Positions 1 to 14,317 of a stretch of DNA of 64,000 bases are shown here, in pieces. The notes beneath the pieces were generated by a model that was not told the origin of the DNA, searched no databases, and saw only the letters and a program-made list of their open reading frames with translations. Numbering within the stretch: position 1 is the first letter of the stretch; the number at the start of each line of letters is the position of its first letter. Origin of the DNA: Gerris lacustris (Eukaryota > Arthropoda > Insecta > Hemiptera > Gerridae); contig OX578278.1 in assembly GCA_951217055.1 (NCBI GenBank), positions 18,977,605-19,041,604 of the forward strand. The letters are read 5' to 3'. The position numbers were made by a program, and so were the translations under genes.

Positions 1-688
1 AATTTCTCAATTTCAGCAATAATGCTCTTTAATCGAGTATTCATTATTTTATAAATTCTTCCTATTTGCTGAGAATACGTGAGTCAACTTTTTCTCAAGT
101 ACCGTGTCATAATACCACTTTTTTAATAGTTTTGTTATTGTTTTGCATATAATTTGAAAGTCCCCAATTTGTACAATTCTAAAGTTCCAGACTCCCCACT
201 CAAAAAATCCATCCGTATATTTTATGCCTCATTCAGGAATCGGCCGAGTGTTAAGCAATACAAATTAAAGAGCATTATTGCTCTTTAATGACTAAGATGA
301 TTAGGGCTGAGCAACAAAGGGACTTCTTCGGAAACCAAACTTTCTATCATCTAATAAGGTTTTAAATATTAGAAACAAGGTACTACCTGATTTCTCCACT
401 TATCGTTTGGATGCCCGTTACGACTAATTCTATCCTCGGCAATCTTCCCTATCTTCGTCCTGAAGGTTCCGCTCCCTCATTGATCTTACTTCACCCTTAT
501 TATCATCGTCATTTCCGATTTCATCTGCTGTAAAATCTCTTCATTGCTCACCCTTTCTAATCGCTATATTCGTGCATCCCTTCTTAGCCCATCCATGTCC
601 AATGTCCACAGCACTGATTCGGTCCTTCGGTTTTTACTCTGTGATGTGCATTGAATATATAGATAGAAAGTATTGTTTCCGTCAGGTC
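1..688. other. AT-rich sequence, no gene seen
   Basis: No coding-like frame, tRNA signature or recognisable repeat end is visible. Short open frames here have no family resemblance and no splice context. Confidence 0.5.
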
Positions 689-852
689 CATACTTCTGCT
701 CCGTACGTTAAGATATTCTCTGTCAGTGTCCATTGTCCATACTTATGCTCCTTATACGTTATGATACTTACTGTCAGTGTGTATACTTATGCTCCGAACG
801 TTATGATATTCTCCGTCAATGTCCATACTTATACTCCGTACGTTAAGATAGT
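689..852. repeat. Diverged short tandem repeat, about 4 copies
   Basis: The phrase 'catacttatgctccgtacg' followed by a 'gttatgatattctctgtcag'-type segment recurs at about 689, 738, 781 and 823, giving a period of roughly 43-49 bp. Copies differ by substitutions and small indels, so this is an old array. The open frame running over it is a by-product of the repetition. Confidence 0.7.
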
Positions 853-1266
853 CATATCAATAGTGGTCAGAATAGTGTTTTGTGCTCTTTCCTATGAATC
901 TTTTCTAAAGTATTCCATTCAGCATAGGAATAAACCCTGCGAGCTTGAATAACTTAAGTGGATACACCTATCCATCTGAAATACCTGACTCAAGGATAAT
1001 GATCATGGAAATATTCAATGTTTGAATGTCACCTTGGTTAAGGAGAATGTCTTTAGCCTTCCTTCTAACCACCAGAACAGTATGAAAATAATTAATATAG
1101 AAATAATTTATCTTCATTTTCGTGTAAGATAAATCAAACTAAAATACCCCTTTGTATAATTTGAACGAGCATTTTTCATAAATAAATTGTGAAGCAAAGT
1201 GTTCAAAATAACTTCCGGAATAGACTGAACTGAGTTGAAATTTGCTTATTTTCTAAATTATAAATA
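853..1266. other. No feature recognised
   Basis: AT-rich sequence without coding or repeat signals that I can support. Confidence 0.5.
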
Positions 1267-2255
1267 CACTAGCTGGATACCTGAGCTTCGCTACGGAGTG
1301 TTATATTAATTTGATAAGTTTATAAACTACCATCAAGAAACATTTAAATTATTTTACTATGCGAGAATATCTAGATTCTCTCCCTCCTACTTATTTCTAT
1401 ACCCCCTTCTCTTTGATAAGATAATTTGCAAATATCCTAAATTTACCCCCCTCCTAAATGAAAATATTACAAAACTGTACATAACAACAATTACTGTACT
1501 GTTAAAGATCTTTCCAACAAAATTGATTCATTACTTTGACCCCGTATCATCAAATCATCAAATAAGGATAAAACTGTAAATTTGTATAAAAGATATACTC
1601 TCATACGGATACTCTTCTTTTTTTTATAAGATTAAAGCTATATTTTCCCATTTTACCCCCCTTCTAAGAGAAAATATGATAAAACTGTACATAACAACAA
1701 TTACTATACTCTTAAAGAGCTTTTCAACGATATACATCATAAAGGGTATTAATTACTTTGACCCCGTATTCATTACTTGTACCCCATACCCCTGTGTACC
1801 AATATTTAAATTTTAAAAATGCATGCAGACATTGATTTCCCCCTTGCTTTGAAGGTTAAGTATGCAAATTTTCATCGAGATCGGACTAAAACTGTAGCTT
1901 TGTATAAAGAACATACACATATTTATATATATATGGCCGCCATCTTGAATCAAAACGCCCGATTGGTAAACCATTTATCAAAAGTTTCTACTTTCATAAA
2001 AGGAAGCTTACTTCTAAATTTCAAGGTTCTAGTGCAATTGGTTCCGGAGATATCGTCTTGTCGATTTTTTTAATATAAATTGCTGCCATCTTGAATCAAG
2101 ATGGCGGATTTTAAAAACATTTCTTAGCGAGCACCTAGGAGGTAAGAGGAACATACCTAAAAAATTTCATGGTCATAGGTCCAGTGGTTTCAGAGATATC
2201 GTGATGTGTCAGTCAGTGAGTGGTATTTGTATTTTATATATATAGATATTACCCC
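1267..2255. repeat. Dispersed-repeat-like block with internal duplication
   Basis: It opens with 'actagctggatacctgagct' and 'cgctacggagtg', a wording often seen at the edge of insect dispersed retroelement sequences. It closes with 'gtcagtcagtgagtg' and a short TA run, also typical of such elements. About 110 bp around 1444-1552 recurs at 1656-1772, sharing 'aaaactgtacataacaacaa' and 'tactttgaccccgtat', a period near 212 bp. 'gccgccatcttgaatcaa' at 1935 recurs at about 2083. Assignment to a class such as an RTE-related 3' region is inference. Confidence 0.45.
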
Positions 2256-3540
2256 TTGTTTATAAATTACTTGTAAATTGTTGTTCTTTTTTTAAAAAGT
2301 AGTATGTAGACTTAATATGCTTTAAGTTTTCTTGTAAAGCATTTTTATATTCTAAAGTTTAACTTTAAAAAATGTATAATTTACTTGATAATTTTTGCAA
2401 ACCTTTGTTAAAAACTGTAAATTATTAGTGTCAAATGATTAAAGAGTTCTGTATGTTATTTTATCTAATTTTTCATTAAAATCTCTCTACTACGTTATAT
2501 TTAATTTTCTCCCTCTACATCTTTATCTATATCACTCTAACTATGTTATATCCCAGTTTTCTGTCGTTTCACTCACTTATTTTACGCTCACTCTTATTTC
2601 ATTTTTATTTCACATTTGTAGTCAATATCTCTCCCGCCATCTCTTAATCTCTGTCATTCTTATTTATCCCCCCACCATCGGTAACATCATTACTTCATCT
2701 AATATTTCCTATTTGTTATTGTTTCAAGTTTTCGTGATTAAATATAATTATTAAACATTTTATCAAAATTTACCATAAAAAGAACTCTTCCCCGACCGGG
2801 CATTGAACCCGATCCCTCTCACCCTATAAAATGATTGCTATTTTCTTAGGGTCTAGATTTTTCCAGGGAAAACAACTTATTTTAATTCTTTAAATTTGTT
2901 TACATTCGTATTTCAATATGCTACATTTAATAATTTATTTTTGTGTAAATCCATCAAAATCGAGTTTTCGCTCCATCACAATACTTCCTCTTTTTATAAC
3001 TACCTATATAAAAGAGTTAAGAAAAATAAATCTATGAAAAAGTATTGTAATTATACTACTGCAAAGAATAATTAGGACTATCTCAATATGATTTCTAATG
3101 GGAATGAAAGCTGTAAAATGGGGACAAAGATAAAAGAGTTGTTGAGTTTTCTTCTGATCAACCAAATTGTTTGTATTTATTTTTTATCTATGCGTAACTT
3201 ACATCTTATGATTCTTATTCTCAATCAAAATGTCGCTCTCTTTCTGTCTTCATCATTATCAATCATGCTCTTGGTTGGATTTGTTTCGATGTTGTTTGTT
3301 AAAAGTTTATCTTACTTCTTCCTTCTGGCTGCCGCTTCAGCTGAAGATCTCATTTAAATTTTACTCTCTTACGTTCTCTATTGCCTCACGTATTCTCCAT
3401 CTTTTATCTCATTTTATGTTAATAATACTTACTGAGTATCTCACTTCATTTCTTATTATATTATATTCTATCTCATACACTCATATCTCGTTCTATCTCA
3501 CTAGTGAAATAAAGCTTAAAGACATATTGCGTTTTACAAA
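2256..3540. other. Pyrimidine/AT-rich stretch, no gene
   Basis: Long runs rich in 'ctcatttt' and 'tctatctc' give two overlapping open frames (3088-3357 and 3230-3544) with low-complexity hydrophobic translations and no recognisable domain, so I do not call genes. A tRNA-like B-box near 2800 is listed separately. Confidence 0.5.
2786..2830 (-). repeat. tRNA-derived fragment with a B-box
   Basis: On the minus strand positions 2809-2799 read GGTTCAATGCC, which fits the RNA polymerase III B-box consensus GGTTCRANNCC. It lies in a T-arm-like stem (CGGG, loop, CCCG) followed by CGGGGAAG. I could not find a convincing A-box or anticodon arm at the right distance, so this is more likely a tRNA pseudogene or SINE head than a functional tRNA. 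Confidence 0.35.
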
Positions 3541-6180
<2,640 letters not shown>

Positions 6181-6520
6181 TTCTCTTTTAGATGTTGATA
6201 TTTTATTTATATTCCATAGTATCTCATTTAATTGATTTGTTTTAATACATATTTAAAAAGCGTTCAACAGATGGTTGTTTACTTTTTGTTTTCGATTTTC
6301 AAAAAATTAATTTGATGTTCATCAATATGACCAGGAAACTAGGTTTTCTTTCTTGAAAACGAATTAATTTGACTGCAATCAAAATTGTCGGAACCATTGT
6401 CAAGAAATTATTTTTCGGAGATTTGTGGGGGCAGCGCTCCCAAAATTATAGCTAAAATTCATTTCTCGATTTCGCATCGGGGTATAATGTTTCTGGACCA
6501 TCATAAATCAACAGTTTATT
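6181..6520. repeat. Dispersed repeat family C, copy 1
   Basis: Shares ordered phrases with copies near 19.7-20.6 kb and 29.5-30.0 kb: 'caacagatggttgtttac', 'aactaggttttc', then 'agctaaaattcatttctcga' and 'ggggtataatgtttctg'. The same order in all three supports a single dispersed family. No coding capacity is visible and the class is unknown. Confidence 0.6.
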
Positions 6521-6582
6521 ACCTGGTTAGCTGGATCAGGTAATAATAACAGTATTATTATGTTCAGCACAACAACAAAAAA

Positions 6583-7145
6583 ATACGTGTGGTGTCGTGG
6601 GACACCCGGTAGGAACGAAGTTCCTTACATTTTTCATTAAATATAAATTATAAGGTTGAAGTATTATATTAAACCCACCCGCAAAATCAAAACAAAAAAA
6701 TATCCCTAAAAAAACAAAACAAAAAAATTTCCCTACATCAAAACTAAAAAAATTCCCACATCAAGACATGTCAATGTCAATATTGTAAAAAGATTTAAAA
6801 TCTGGTTGGTCCAAGTGACATTTTGACATATAACATAAATAAACAAAACAAGTCAAGGAACAGGCTTCTTTAATAACATTTTTTCCTGTCTTTTTGAAGC
6901 TTAAGTTTACGCGAGCGTTGCGCGTGAACGCTTGGGCGGATAGCGATTTCGAATGAACTCAGCCTGGGCATTGGTAAAATGAACATGTGTACCAAATTTC
7001 AACTTACTCGGTGATCTTTTACTCAAGTTATTGCCATCGGTAGATTTCGTGACGGATTTTGCGTGACGGTGATTTTGGTCGTTTTTTTCGGAATCACTCC
7101 AGGGCTCCAGAACGTGCCATAAGGAACTTCGTTCCAAAAAGTGGA
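6583..7145 (+). repeat. Dispersed repeat family A, internally deleted copy
   Basis: It begins with 'tacgtgtggtgtcgtgggac', which contains a small GTGTC/GACAC hairpin, then carries the palindrome GGAACGAAGTTCC (6612-6624). An inverted match GGAACTTCGTTCC lies at 7123-7135, so these act as inner inverted repeats of 16 bp with TTA/TAA. The internal phrases 'gcgagcgttgcgcgtgaacg' and 'aacatgtgtaccaaatttca' recur at 16.6, 18.2, 24.4 and 28.5 kb. This copy is shorter than the one at 15968-16808, consistent with internal deletion. Confidence 0.7.
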
Positions 7146-8530
7146 TTGCCACACTATAAAACTAATGGTCCCACACAATTTTTTTTTTATCTGAATTTTC
7201 AAATCCTCCTCTAAAATTTGATTTGATAATAATTTTAATTAACATAATATATGGAGTTTGGGTCAGTTCTGCCAGCGGAGTATAGAAGCTAAAGTGTCTG
7301 AACGGAGACATAGGTGGGCCCTTGAGATGGTGGAAGGGCTTGACTGAATTAGCCTGGGTACTGTGTAAGGCGGGTTTGGTAGATCAGAAAAACGATGTAC
7401 ATATGTGGAGGTTCAATTATTTTAATATTTGTTCAAGCGATCTTGAACATTAAAGGAATAAATCAAAAGTGTTCAATCCCTTTCCTCTATTATTTTTCGA
7501 GAGGTAATAACATTAATTAGAATAAAATTTAGTATATATTTCCATTTTCAATTCTTCTGCACCTATTTGTTTTGTCTCTATTTTCATCTCACTATTCTGT
7601 TTTTCTTTTCTCCCCTCTATTGTTTGTTATAAGTTTTACGTATAATGTTAAAAATCAGAAAATATGGAAACTGGTTACAAAGAAACACAAACAAGAACAA
7701 CAAAGTAGTCACTTATAATACTCGTACAATGTTATTATAATTTTTCCTTTAAGTTATTTTCTGTTTGTATATTTATGTTTGTTTATGAATTCATCGGTGG
7801 AATAATTGAAGAATAAAGCTTCTTTGGAAAATATTGAAGACAAATACAGAGAATAATAATTATTGAATAAGAAAACAAAGACGAGAAGAAAATTGAAATC
7901 CTTTTTATTTATATTTCTGCTTTTCCCCCCAAACAGTATTTTGTTTGACAGCCTATATCGTACATTTTTTTTCTTTTTTTTTATATACAAGAATTAAATT
8001 TTAGGCTTATTTTAAATAAAATAACATCGAAGAAAATTATATAAGAATAAAGAAAGAAGTCATAATTCTTTAAATATATATACATATATAATAAATGTCG
8101 AAATATCTTTACACCATATAAAGGTGCCAGGCCACTAACAGATATTTTTAAAAAACAAATATTTGGATCTTAGGGAACTTTCTTACTTATTTCCGTGCTG
8201 TAGCTCGGGGTGGGCTTTGGCTTTTTTTCTTTATAGTCCCCATTTGTCTCTTCTTTTTACCTGTTTCTGCCAATTCCTGATTCGGTTTTTTTTTTAAATT
8301 TCCTCTTTTTCGTGTTTAGAATGGTTGAGTCCTTAGAATGTGTTTTGGCATCGCGTTGTCAGCAATTCTCTCGACATGTTCATCAACCATCCTAATATTA
8401 ATGATTTTATGAAGCGGACTACTTCTCTTCTTTGAGTGACTTGTCCCTTTATTACTGCTTATTATCCAGGTATCTTTCTCTAATACATTTCCAACGATTA
8501 TCCTTATTACTTCCTCTTTCGGATACTTTT
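7146..8530. other. No gene recognised
   Basis: AT-rich with oligo-T tracts. Segment 7280-7400 is somewhat GC-richer but gives no extended coding frame. The minus-strand frame at 7754-7990 is K/N/F-rich low complexity. Confidence 0.5.
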
Positions 8531-8868
8531 TTAGATTGTTACTCCCCTTACAAAAAGAATTGAGGGGAGTAACAATCTAAAGAAAGTGTTCGAAATCTTC
8601 TTCTTTAGATTGTTACTCCCCTTATAGATACAGAAGTGTGATATTCCTTTTTCCCAATGAACATTGGACTGAAAATCCCTTTGCTTTAATAGTTATTTAG
8701 TCAGTCATTTGTATTCTAAAAAAAAAACATAGGGAGTAACAATCTAAAGAAGTACCACTTTGCGTTCGAACACTGTTAACGCAGACTCAACTATCAAGGT
8801 CCAAGCTTAAGAGCCGCTACTATAGATAACTAAAGCTAAAAATTTGATTATGTGTTTTATGAAGGTTG

Positions 8869-8919
<51 letters not shown>

Positions 8920-9077
8920 TATATTTCCATTCCAAAATACATCTTAACATAACACATGTTACGATGTTATGATTTTGGGACACTTCTTTAATCTGTTACT
9001 CCCCTTAGATAAAATAGAAGGGAGTAAGAATCTAAAGAAGATTCTGAAATGTTCTTCTTTAGACTGTTAAACCCCTT
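8531..9077. repeat. Cluster of one 20-25 bp motif in alternating orientation
   Basis: TTAGATTGTTACTCCCCTTA occurs forward at 8531-8550 and 8605-8624, and as diverged forward copies at 8983-9007 and 9053-9077. Its reverse complement occurs at 8561-8580, 8731-8752 and 9018-9040. The order is F-R-F-R-F-R-F, so neighbouring copies form hairpins. The first hairpin has 20-bp arms and about a 10-nt loop; the second pair spans 8605-8752 and looks like a short MITE with CTTCTTTAGATTG termini. An (AAT)n run interrupts the cluster. Confidence 0.85.
8869..8919. repeat. (AAT)n microsatellite
   Basis: About 17 tandem AAT units. Confidence 0.95.
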
Positions 9078-12000
9078 GTATAAACAGGGATATATAATTA
9101 TCTCTGATGTTTCTTTAAACCGTACATTTTTATTCCAATTAAATATTTTGAGGTCACATGAAGTGATATGATGAGAACGATTATAAATTGAACACACGGA
9201 TAAACAAATTCTGAGAACAAATACGTTTGTTATAAGCAGAAATATCATGTTTTAGAAAGGTTTATAAAATATCGAAATGAAAGACCTCATTAAGCTGAAT
9301 ATATGTATTACGTTTATTTCAGTACCTTTATACAAATATTTCAGTTTATGTAAACAACCTAATATTACAGGTATTACATTGAAAATATGAAATATTATTT
9401 ACCTTATTGATAGAAATGAGGATATTAATATATTTAATTGAAATATATTCCTATTATTTCTGCTGTTAAGGTTTGTTTTAGACGCATTGATAACATAACT
9501 TATGTAACATAATGTTATATGAAGTACAAAACAATAAAATTACCAACCCCTTATTCATTGACGTGAACGTTTAGAAATTTTAACTACACATAAGGAAGAA
9601 ATCATCGAATAACCTAAAAACGTATAAAAGTTTCTTTATTGAAATGTAACCTTGTGCTACCTCTTATTCTTCTGATTAAGCTTTTAAGTGTCGTGCTATT
9701 TAATTTATAATTACTATCTTCTTGCAATGCCTCAAGAATATCGTGAAAATAAGCAGCATTCTTGAAATTATGTATTTAGAAGAAGATATTTAGTTTAAAT
9801 TATACGACGAACAAGGTAGACAAAGAGCTAAATACTTAATAGTGCAACTGGTGCAAAAAACGGCTGCACTAGTACTGTTTTTAGCATGGTTGAAGGAATC
9901 TGATAAAATGTCTTGTGTTAAAAACGGCTCTTGGTAAAAGGGCCGGCTGTAAAAGACCGAATGGTTAATAAAGTCGGTGCCCCGTCCCTCGGTTGTCCCT
10001 TGTTTCCAGCCATAACGTAAAATTACCTCCAGTTCAGAGCCCTTGGTACGATGAAGGAGATGCGCGTGCCTCGAACCAAGCATTAAGTATGATTCTTAAG
10101 GATTCTTACGCCTCTACGACGTCATGCTGGAAAAATTTCTCGTCACAATCTCCCTTCCTAACCTTGTCTGGGGTCGTTGAAGAGAATATGGCTGTTGTGG
10201 AAATAGGACATTAACCCTAGGCTACAGCTCTAGCTTCATCTTCAGGAATGCTCTCGACATCAAGTTATCCCAGGCAAAATGAATGGTTATGCACAAAGAA
10301 ATAGGGTGTCATTTATGAGCCATGAAGATTCTCTTCTCACATTATCTCTTTTCTTTTCTTAAAGCTTATGATCACTTTCATATAGCGCTAGATATTTGCA
10401 AGAACCCTTCTTCTAGCATAAAGTCTTCTTTATTCTCTCTGATTCGGATAATTTGGATCTTTGGATGAAACTATTCTAGATTATAGTTCTTTTTCGTCTC
10501 CATTTTAAAATGTCTTAAGTCGTTATTGTAAGTTATTAAAATCACTTTTTTAGACTATATAGCCTTCTTTTCTTTCTTCTAAATAATAAACGAGAAAATA
10601 TTAAAATTCTTATGAAATATTAGCTTTTTGTAATTAACAGTTTTAGGCATCACTAACCTCAATTTGACATAAACCAGTAGAGTGGTTGTGCTTGAGTTCA
10701 TTATAAAGGAAACATTCTATCAAACGCTTTATGATCACTGTAAATGTGTTGTTATGAAAAATACACTTTATTTTGACACGAATGGGTTGTTCTTATGCTG
10801 GTAAATTTTACACGAAGGTTGGAGAATCAGATACTTTACCAGAATTTTCAGGCAATTCTTACTTCTGATTCAGATGGGTATGGACTGTAGTTATTTATAA
10901 TATTTTTCTTGGTTATAAACAACTACTACTTCTTTGTTCCTGCTTGTGGCTTATTTTTTATATCGTATTGGTTTATTTTTGTATCAAAAATAACAAAACG
11001 CTGATCGCTTAAGGGTTTCTTATTCTTCCTGTGTAGGACAGTATTTGTGCGATTACAAAATAACAAGTTTAAAAACAATCCACTAACAAGTCTCCTAATT
11101 TATGGCAATATTCAGTGCTTCAAGCATTTTCCTCCTACTAGTTCTATTTTCTCTACCTATTATTTTCTGCTGGAGAGGGCTGTGTTGGCGTTACCCTTTT
11201 CTTAGGAGACAACAGTAAATCTTAAAACGGATTCTAGATCCTTAAGTAAATTCTACAGTGGAGTCTACCATTTGAATTCGAAACTCCCGCCAGGCAATAT
11301 ACGTTAGAATACATTATCTACATTACAATTTACCATTAACTAATTTAATTTAAATTGTATAACTTAATTAAATTATTCATTTTATTTTGTTAAGCAAAGT
11401 TACCTTCCTTTTTCAATTTTAATCATTGTTGACCTTTTAGTTATCAGAAATGTGTAGTCTAGTCCTTATCATTACCAGTGATAACAGGACGTATTTAATT
11501 TATTTAGTTTTATTTATATTACACCTAATTGTTACCAGTGAACTAGTGATTAATGGTTAGTTTAGTTTTAGATTGTTAGTGGATTGTTTTTAAACTTGTT
11601 ATTTTGTTATTGAAGTTATAATTCTACTCTAGTCACTTGTTTTCACTCATGGTAAATCTGCCTATGTATCTACTGTTTTAACTGTTTCTCAGATTAATCT
11701 CTTATGTTTTAATACCGTCCATGTCTATTTCTCATTGCTGACTACCACATTACTAGTACTGTGTATTATTGATTATAGGAAATTGACGTGGTGAACGTAA
11801 AGTTCCCCAATGAGACCTAACACTACTTAAATTATCACCATTTTTTCTGCTTGAGAATAGATTTTTAACGTTTAGGATAGAGGTAATTACTAGATTATTT
11901 CCAATATGTTATCTATCATGATTATTCTTATGTATGTCATGTTACAATAAATAAATATTATTTTTAGGCTCGAAAATGGCTTGTGTTAGCCGAAACGTTG

Positions 12001-12398
12001 CCACCTAGCATGAAAGAGTACTAGACTTCTTCTTCTTCTTACCCTTCAAGGATCCAAACTACTGAATAGGATAATATTGTCCATAATTACTTCTCAACTT
12101 CATGTACAGAAACCCTTTCCGTTTTACTTCAAAATAACTCTTTCTGTGGCAATAAACAAACCCCCTTCGACAAATCCATAAAAACAAATCTATGTCTACG
12201 GAAAATTACCTGTGCACCTCATAATGACCATTGCTACTCTTGTTTGGGGTCATTGAAGGGAGTATAGTAGTTGGGAAATAGGACAGTAATCCATTATCTG
12301 CATTCTTTCCGATCATCAACTGCTTTTCCCAAGCAGGTTCACGCGTTTGTTTTCGGCTAATCTTTAGTCTGAATATCCATTCATACTAAAGACTTCTT
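9078..12398. other. Mostly unannotated AT-rich DNA
   Basis: No gene is supported. A phrase around 'ttgtctggggtcgttgaaga' (about 10165) with 'gaaataggacattaaccc' recurs in altered form at about 12245-12295, so a diverged repeat pair flanks this stretch. At 11968-12000 'ctcgaaaatggcttgtg' followed by 'gccgaaacgttg' resembles the GAAGATGGC...GCCGAAACG motif seen in many invertebrate retroelements. Opposite-strand frames near 9790-10214 overlap each other and show no domain. Confidence 0.45.
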
Positions 12399-12441
12399 GC
12401 CCAGATTGCATGATGGATATCAATCAGCATGCAATCTGGGC
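12399..12441. repeat. Perfect short hairpin
   Basis: GCCCAGATTGCATG at 12399-12412 is the exact reverse complement of CATGCAATCTGGGC at 12428-12441, giving a 14-bp stem with a 15-nt loop. Confidence 0.9.
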
Positions 12442-12942
12442 TATAATTAAACAATAATAATGCTAAGAGTAAGAGGGAAAGAGAAACACTTTACAAAAGT
12501 GATGCTGCCCATATACAATGGTTACTACACACACTGAGTACCCAATCCATCGTGAGTCATTTCCCAAATAAATCTTTCAAATAAACTGCATTAAATGTCC
12601 CATTCAGATTTTTAATTTACACCTATCAATATGTGTTTAAGACTACATTTCTGGATGACACATAAACATATGCTTCTTCAAGAAAAAATAAAAAATAATA
12701 CTGTTAGGTTACTTATTTGAATAGCAATGTGCAGGATTTAAAAGGTCCGTAATTAATTACAGTCTAGACATAACGTAATGCTTGCTTTTAGTGTCAGTGT
12801 GACCCAGCCTAAAGTAATACAAAGCATACAAAGCGGAGTTAATATCAGTTGTAAGTTAATGTAAACTCCATTAAGCTATATTTTATGCTTAAGAATGTTA
12901 CTAATATAAGGTTTAACATTAAAGCAGTTTTTAAAGCATTAC
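12442..12942. other. No feature recognised
   Basis: AT-rich sequence between a small hairpin and the target duplication of a hAT-type element. Confidence 0.5.
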
Positions 12943-12950
12943 TATTAGCT

Positions 12951-14309
12951 CAGTGGCGGATCCAGGACCTAATTTCGGGGAGGGCAATCCATCCAACACC
13001 GAGGGGTTTTCGGGGTATGAAATACCCCTCAAGAAAAAGAGGGGTCCGGGGGAAAAATATATACATTTTGAATAGAAATTGGTGTTTTACTCTTTACAAA
13101 CTTAAGAAAAATCATACATTTAAAGTAAATACGGCTTAAAATCTTTCGAATAACTAAATTTAATTAAAACTTGAATGAAATCATTGAGTTTTAATCACAA
13201 TGCTATGGTAAGGTTTCATGATTCATGGAAACAAACTAGAAACTGCTACAAGACCGCTGAGAGGATTTCCGGGCCCCTGGGCAAGTTAGCATTAGGGCCC
13301 CTTCGAACAAATAACGGTGGGGGTCCGGGGGCCCTCCCCCGGAGATTTTTTTTAAAATTTAAGTGCTAAAAGATGAGTTTTAAGGGTTTCTGGGGGCAAG
13401 TTTGTCCTTACAGGAAAAGATGTTTGGTGGGGACGAATTTCGGAGATTAACTAATATGGGTTAAAAAAAAAAAATAATTAAGTTGTTTTGTAGCTGATAA
13501 GTTTCATTAAAAAATCTTCTTTTACACTTAGTATAATATAAAATAAAACATAATATAAATTGTTTACTAAAATAATGAGATTAAGAGTAAGCAAATAAAA
13601 ATAGTTAAATAACACATTTTATTTTTTAAAAAATGCATTACAAGTAAAAATGTAAAAGTTATTAATATCAGATTGTTAATATGATTTATCTGTCAGTTTC
13701 TCTCCTGTAAATTAACATTGACCATATTGAATAAGATGAAAACATCACAAAAATCTGAGTAACTAAATGAAACACAAGAATTCAAAATTCTATACTCATG
13801 ACACATTAGGAATAATGTCAAGTTCATTACATTCAGAGGCGTAGCTAAGGCATAGACAGGGGGCTCCTCGCCAAAACAAAAATGAAAAATAATTGCGTTT
13901 AGAACTGAATGGGCCCCCTGACAATGGCGTAGAAGTATTATTCCATGTTAGATTTTATCATATGCTCTAAAGGGTCCCCATCGACATTGGTACAAATGAT
14001 TTAGGGCCCATAGTCACGCCACTGATAACAATATCCTCCTTGCCTTTTTGGCCGCCCGCCCTCCTGAGGCACGGGCCCCCAAGGGACCTGGGCCTCTGGG
14101 AAATTGTCCCCCTGCCCCCCCCCCCATTTGTTGAGAAAATGCAACATATGCATTTTCTCAAGCGTGGATCTTGTTGTTACCTGTTTTATAGTGTACGTGT
14201 ACATATTATCAGGACATGCAAAAGAATTTTGTATATTATTGTCTCTCGGGTACCCTCTCTCGGGGGGGGGGCACTTGCCCCCTTTGCCCCCCCCTTGGAT
14301 CCGCCACTG
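12951..14309. mobile_element. Non-autonomous hAT-type DNA transposon (1359 bp)
   Basis: The ends CAGTGGCGGATCCA (12951) and TGGATCCGCCACTG (ending 14309) are perfect 14-bp inverted repeats. They are flanked by identical 8-bp direct repeats TATTAGCT at 12943-12950 and 14310-14317. An 8-bp duplication and CAG...CTG termini are the diagnostic combination for the hAT superfamily. No transposase frame is visible inside. The terminal regions are C/G-rich ('ccgggggaaa', 'gccccccccttgg') compared with the AT-rich interior, and at least one other hAT-like element is nested within. Confidence 0.88.
13834..14024. mobile_element. Short nested hAT-like element
   Basis: CAGAGGCGTAGCTA at 13834 and TAGTCACGCCACTG ending at 14024 are imperfect inverted termini. 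The flanking 8-mers attacatt and ataacaat match at six of eight positions, consistent with a decayed hAT duplication. It sits inside the larger hAT element. No coding capacity. Confidence 0.55.
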
Positions 14310-14317
14310 TATTAGCT

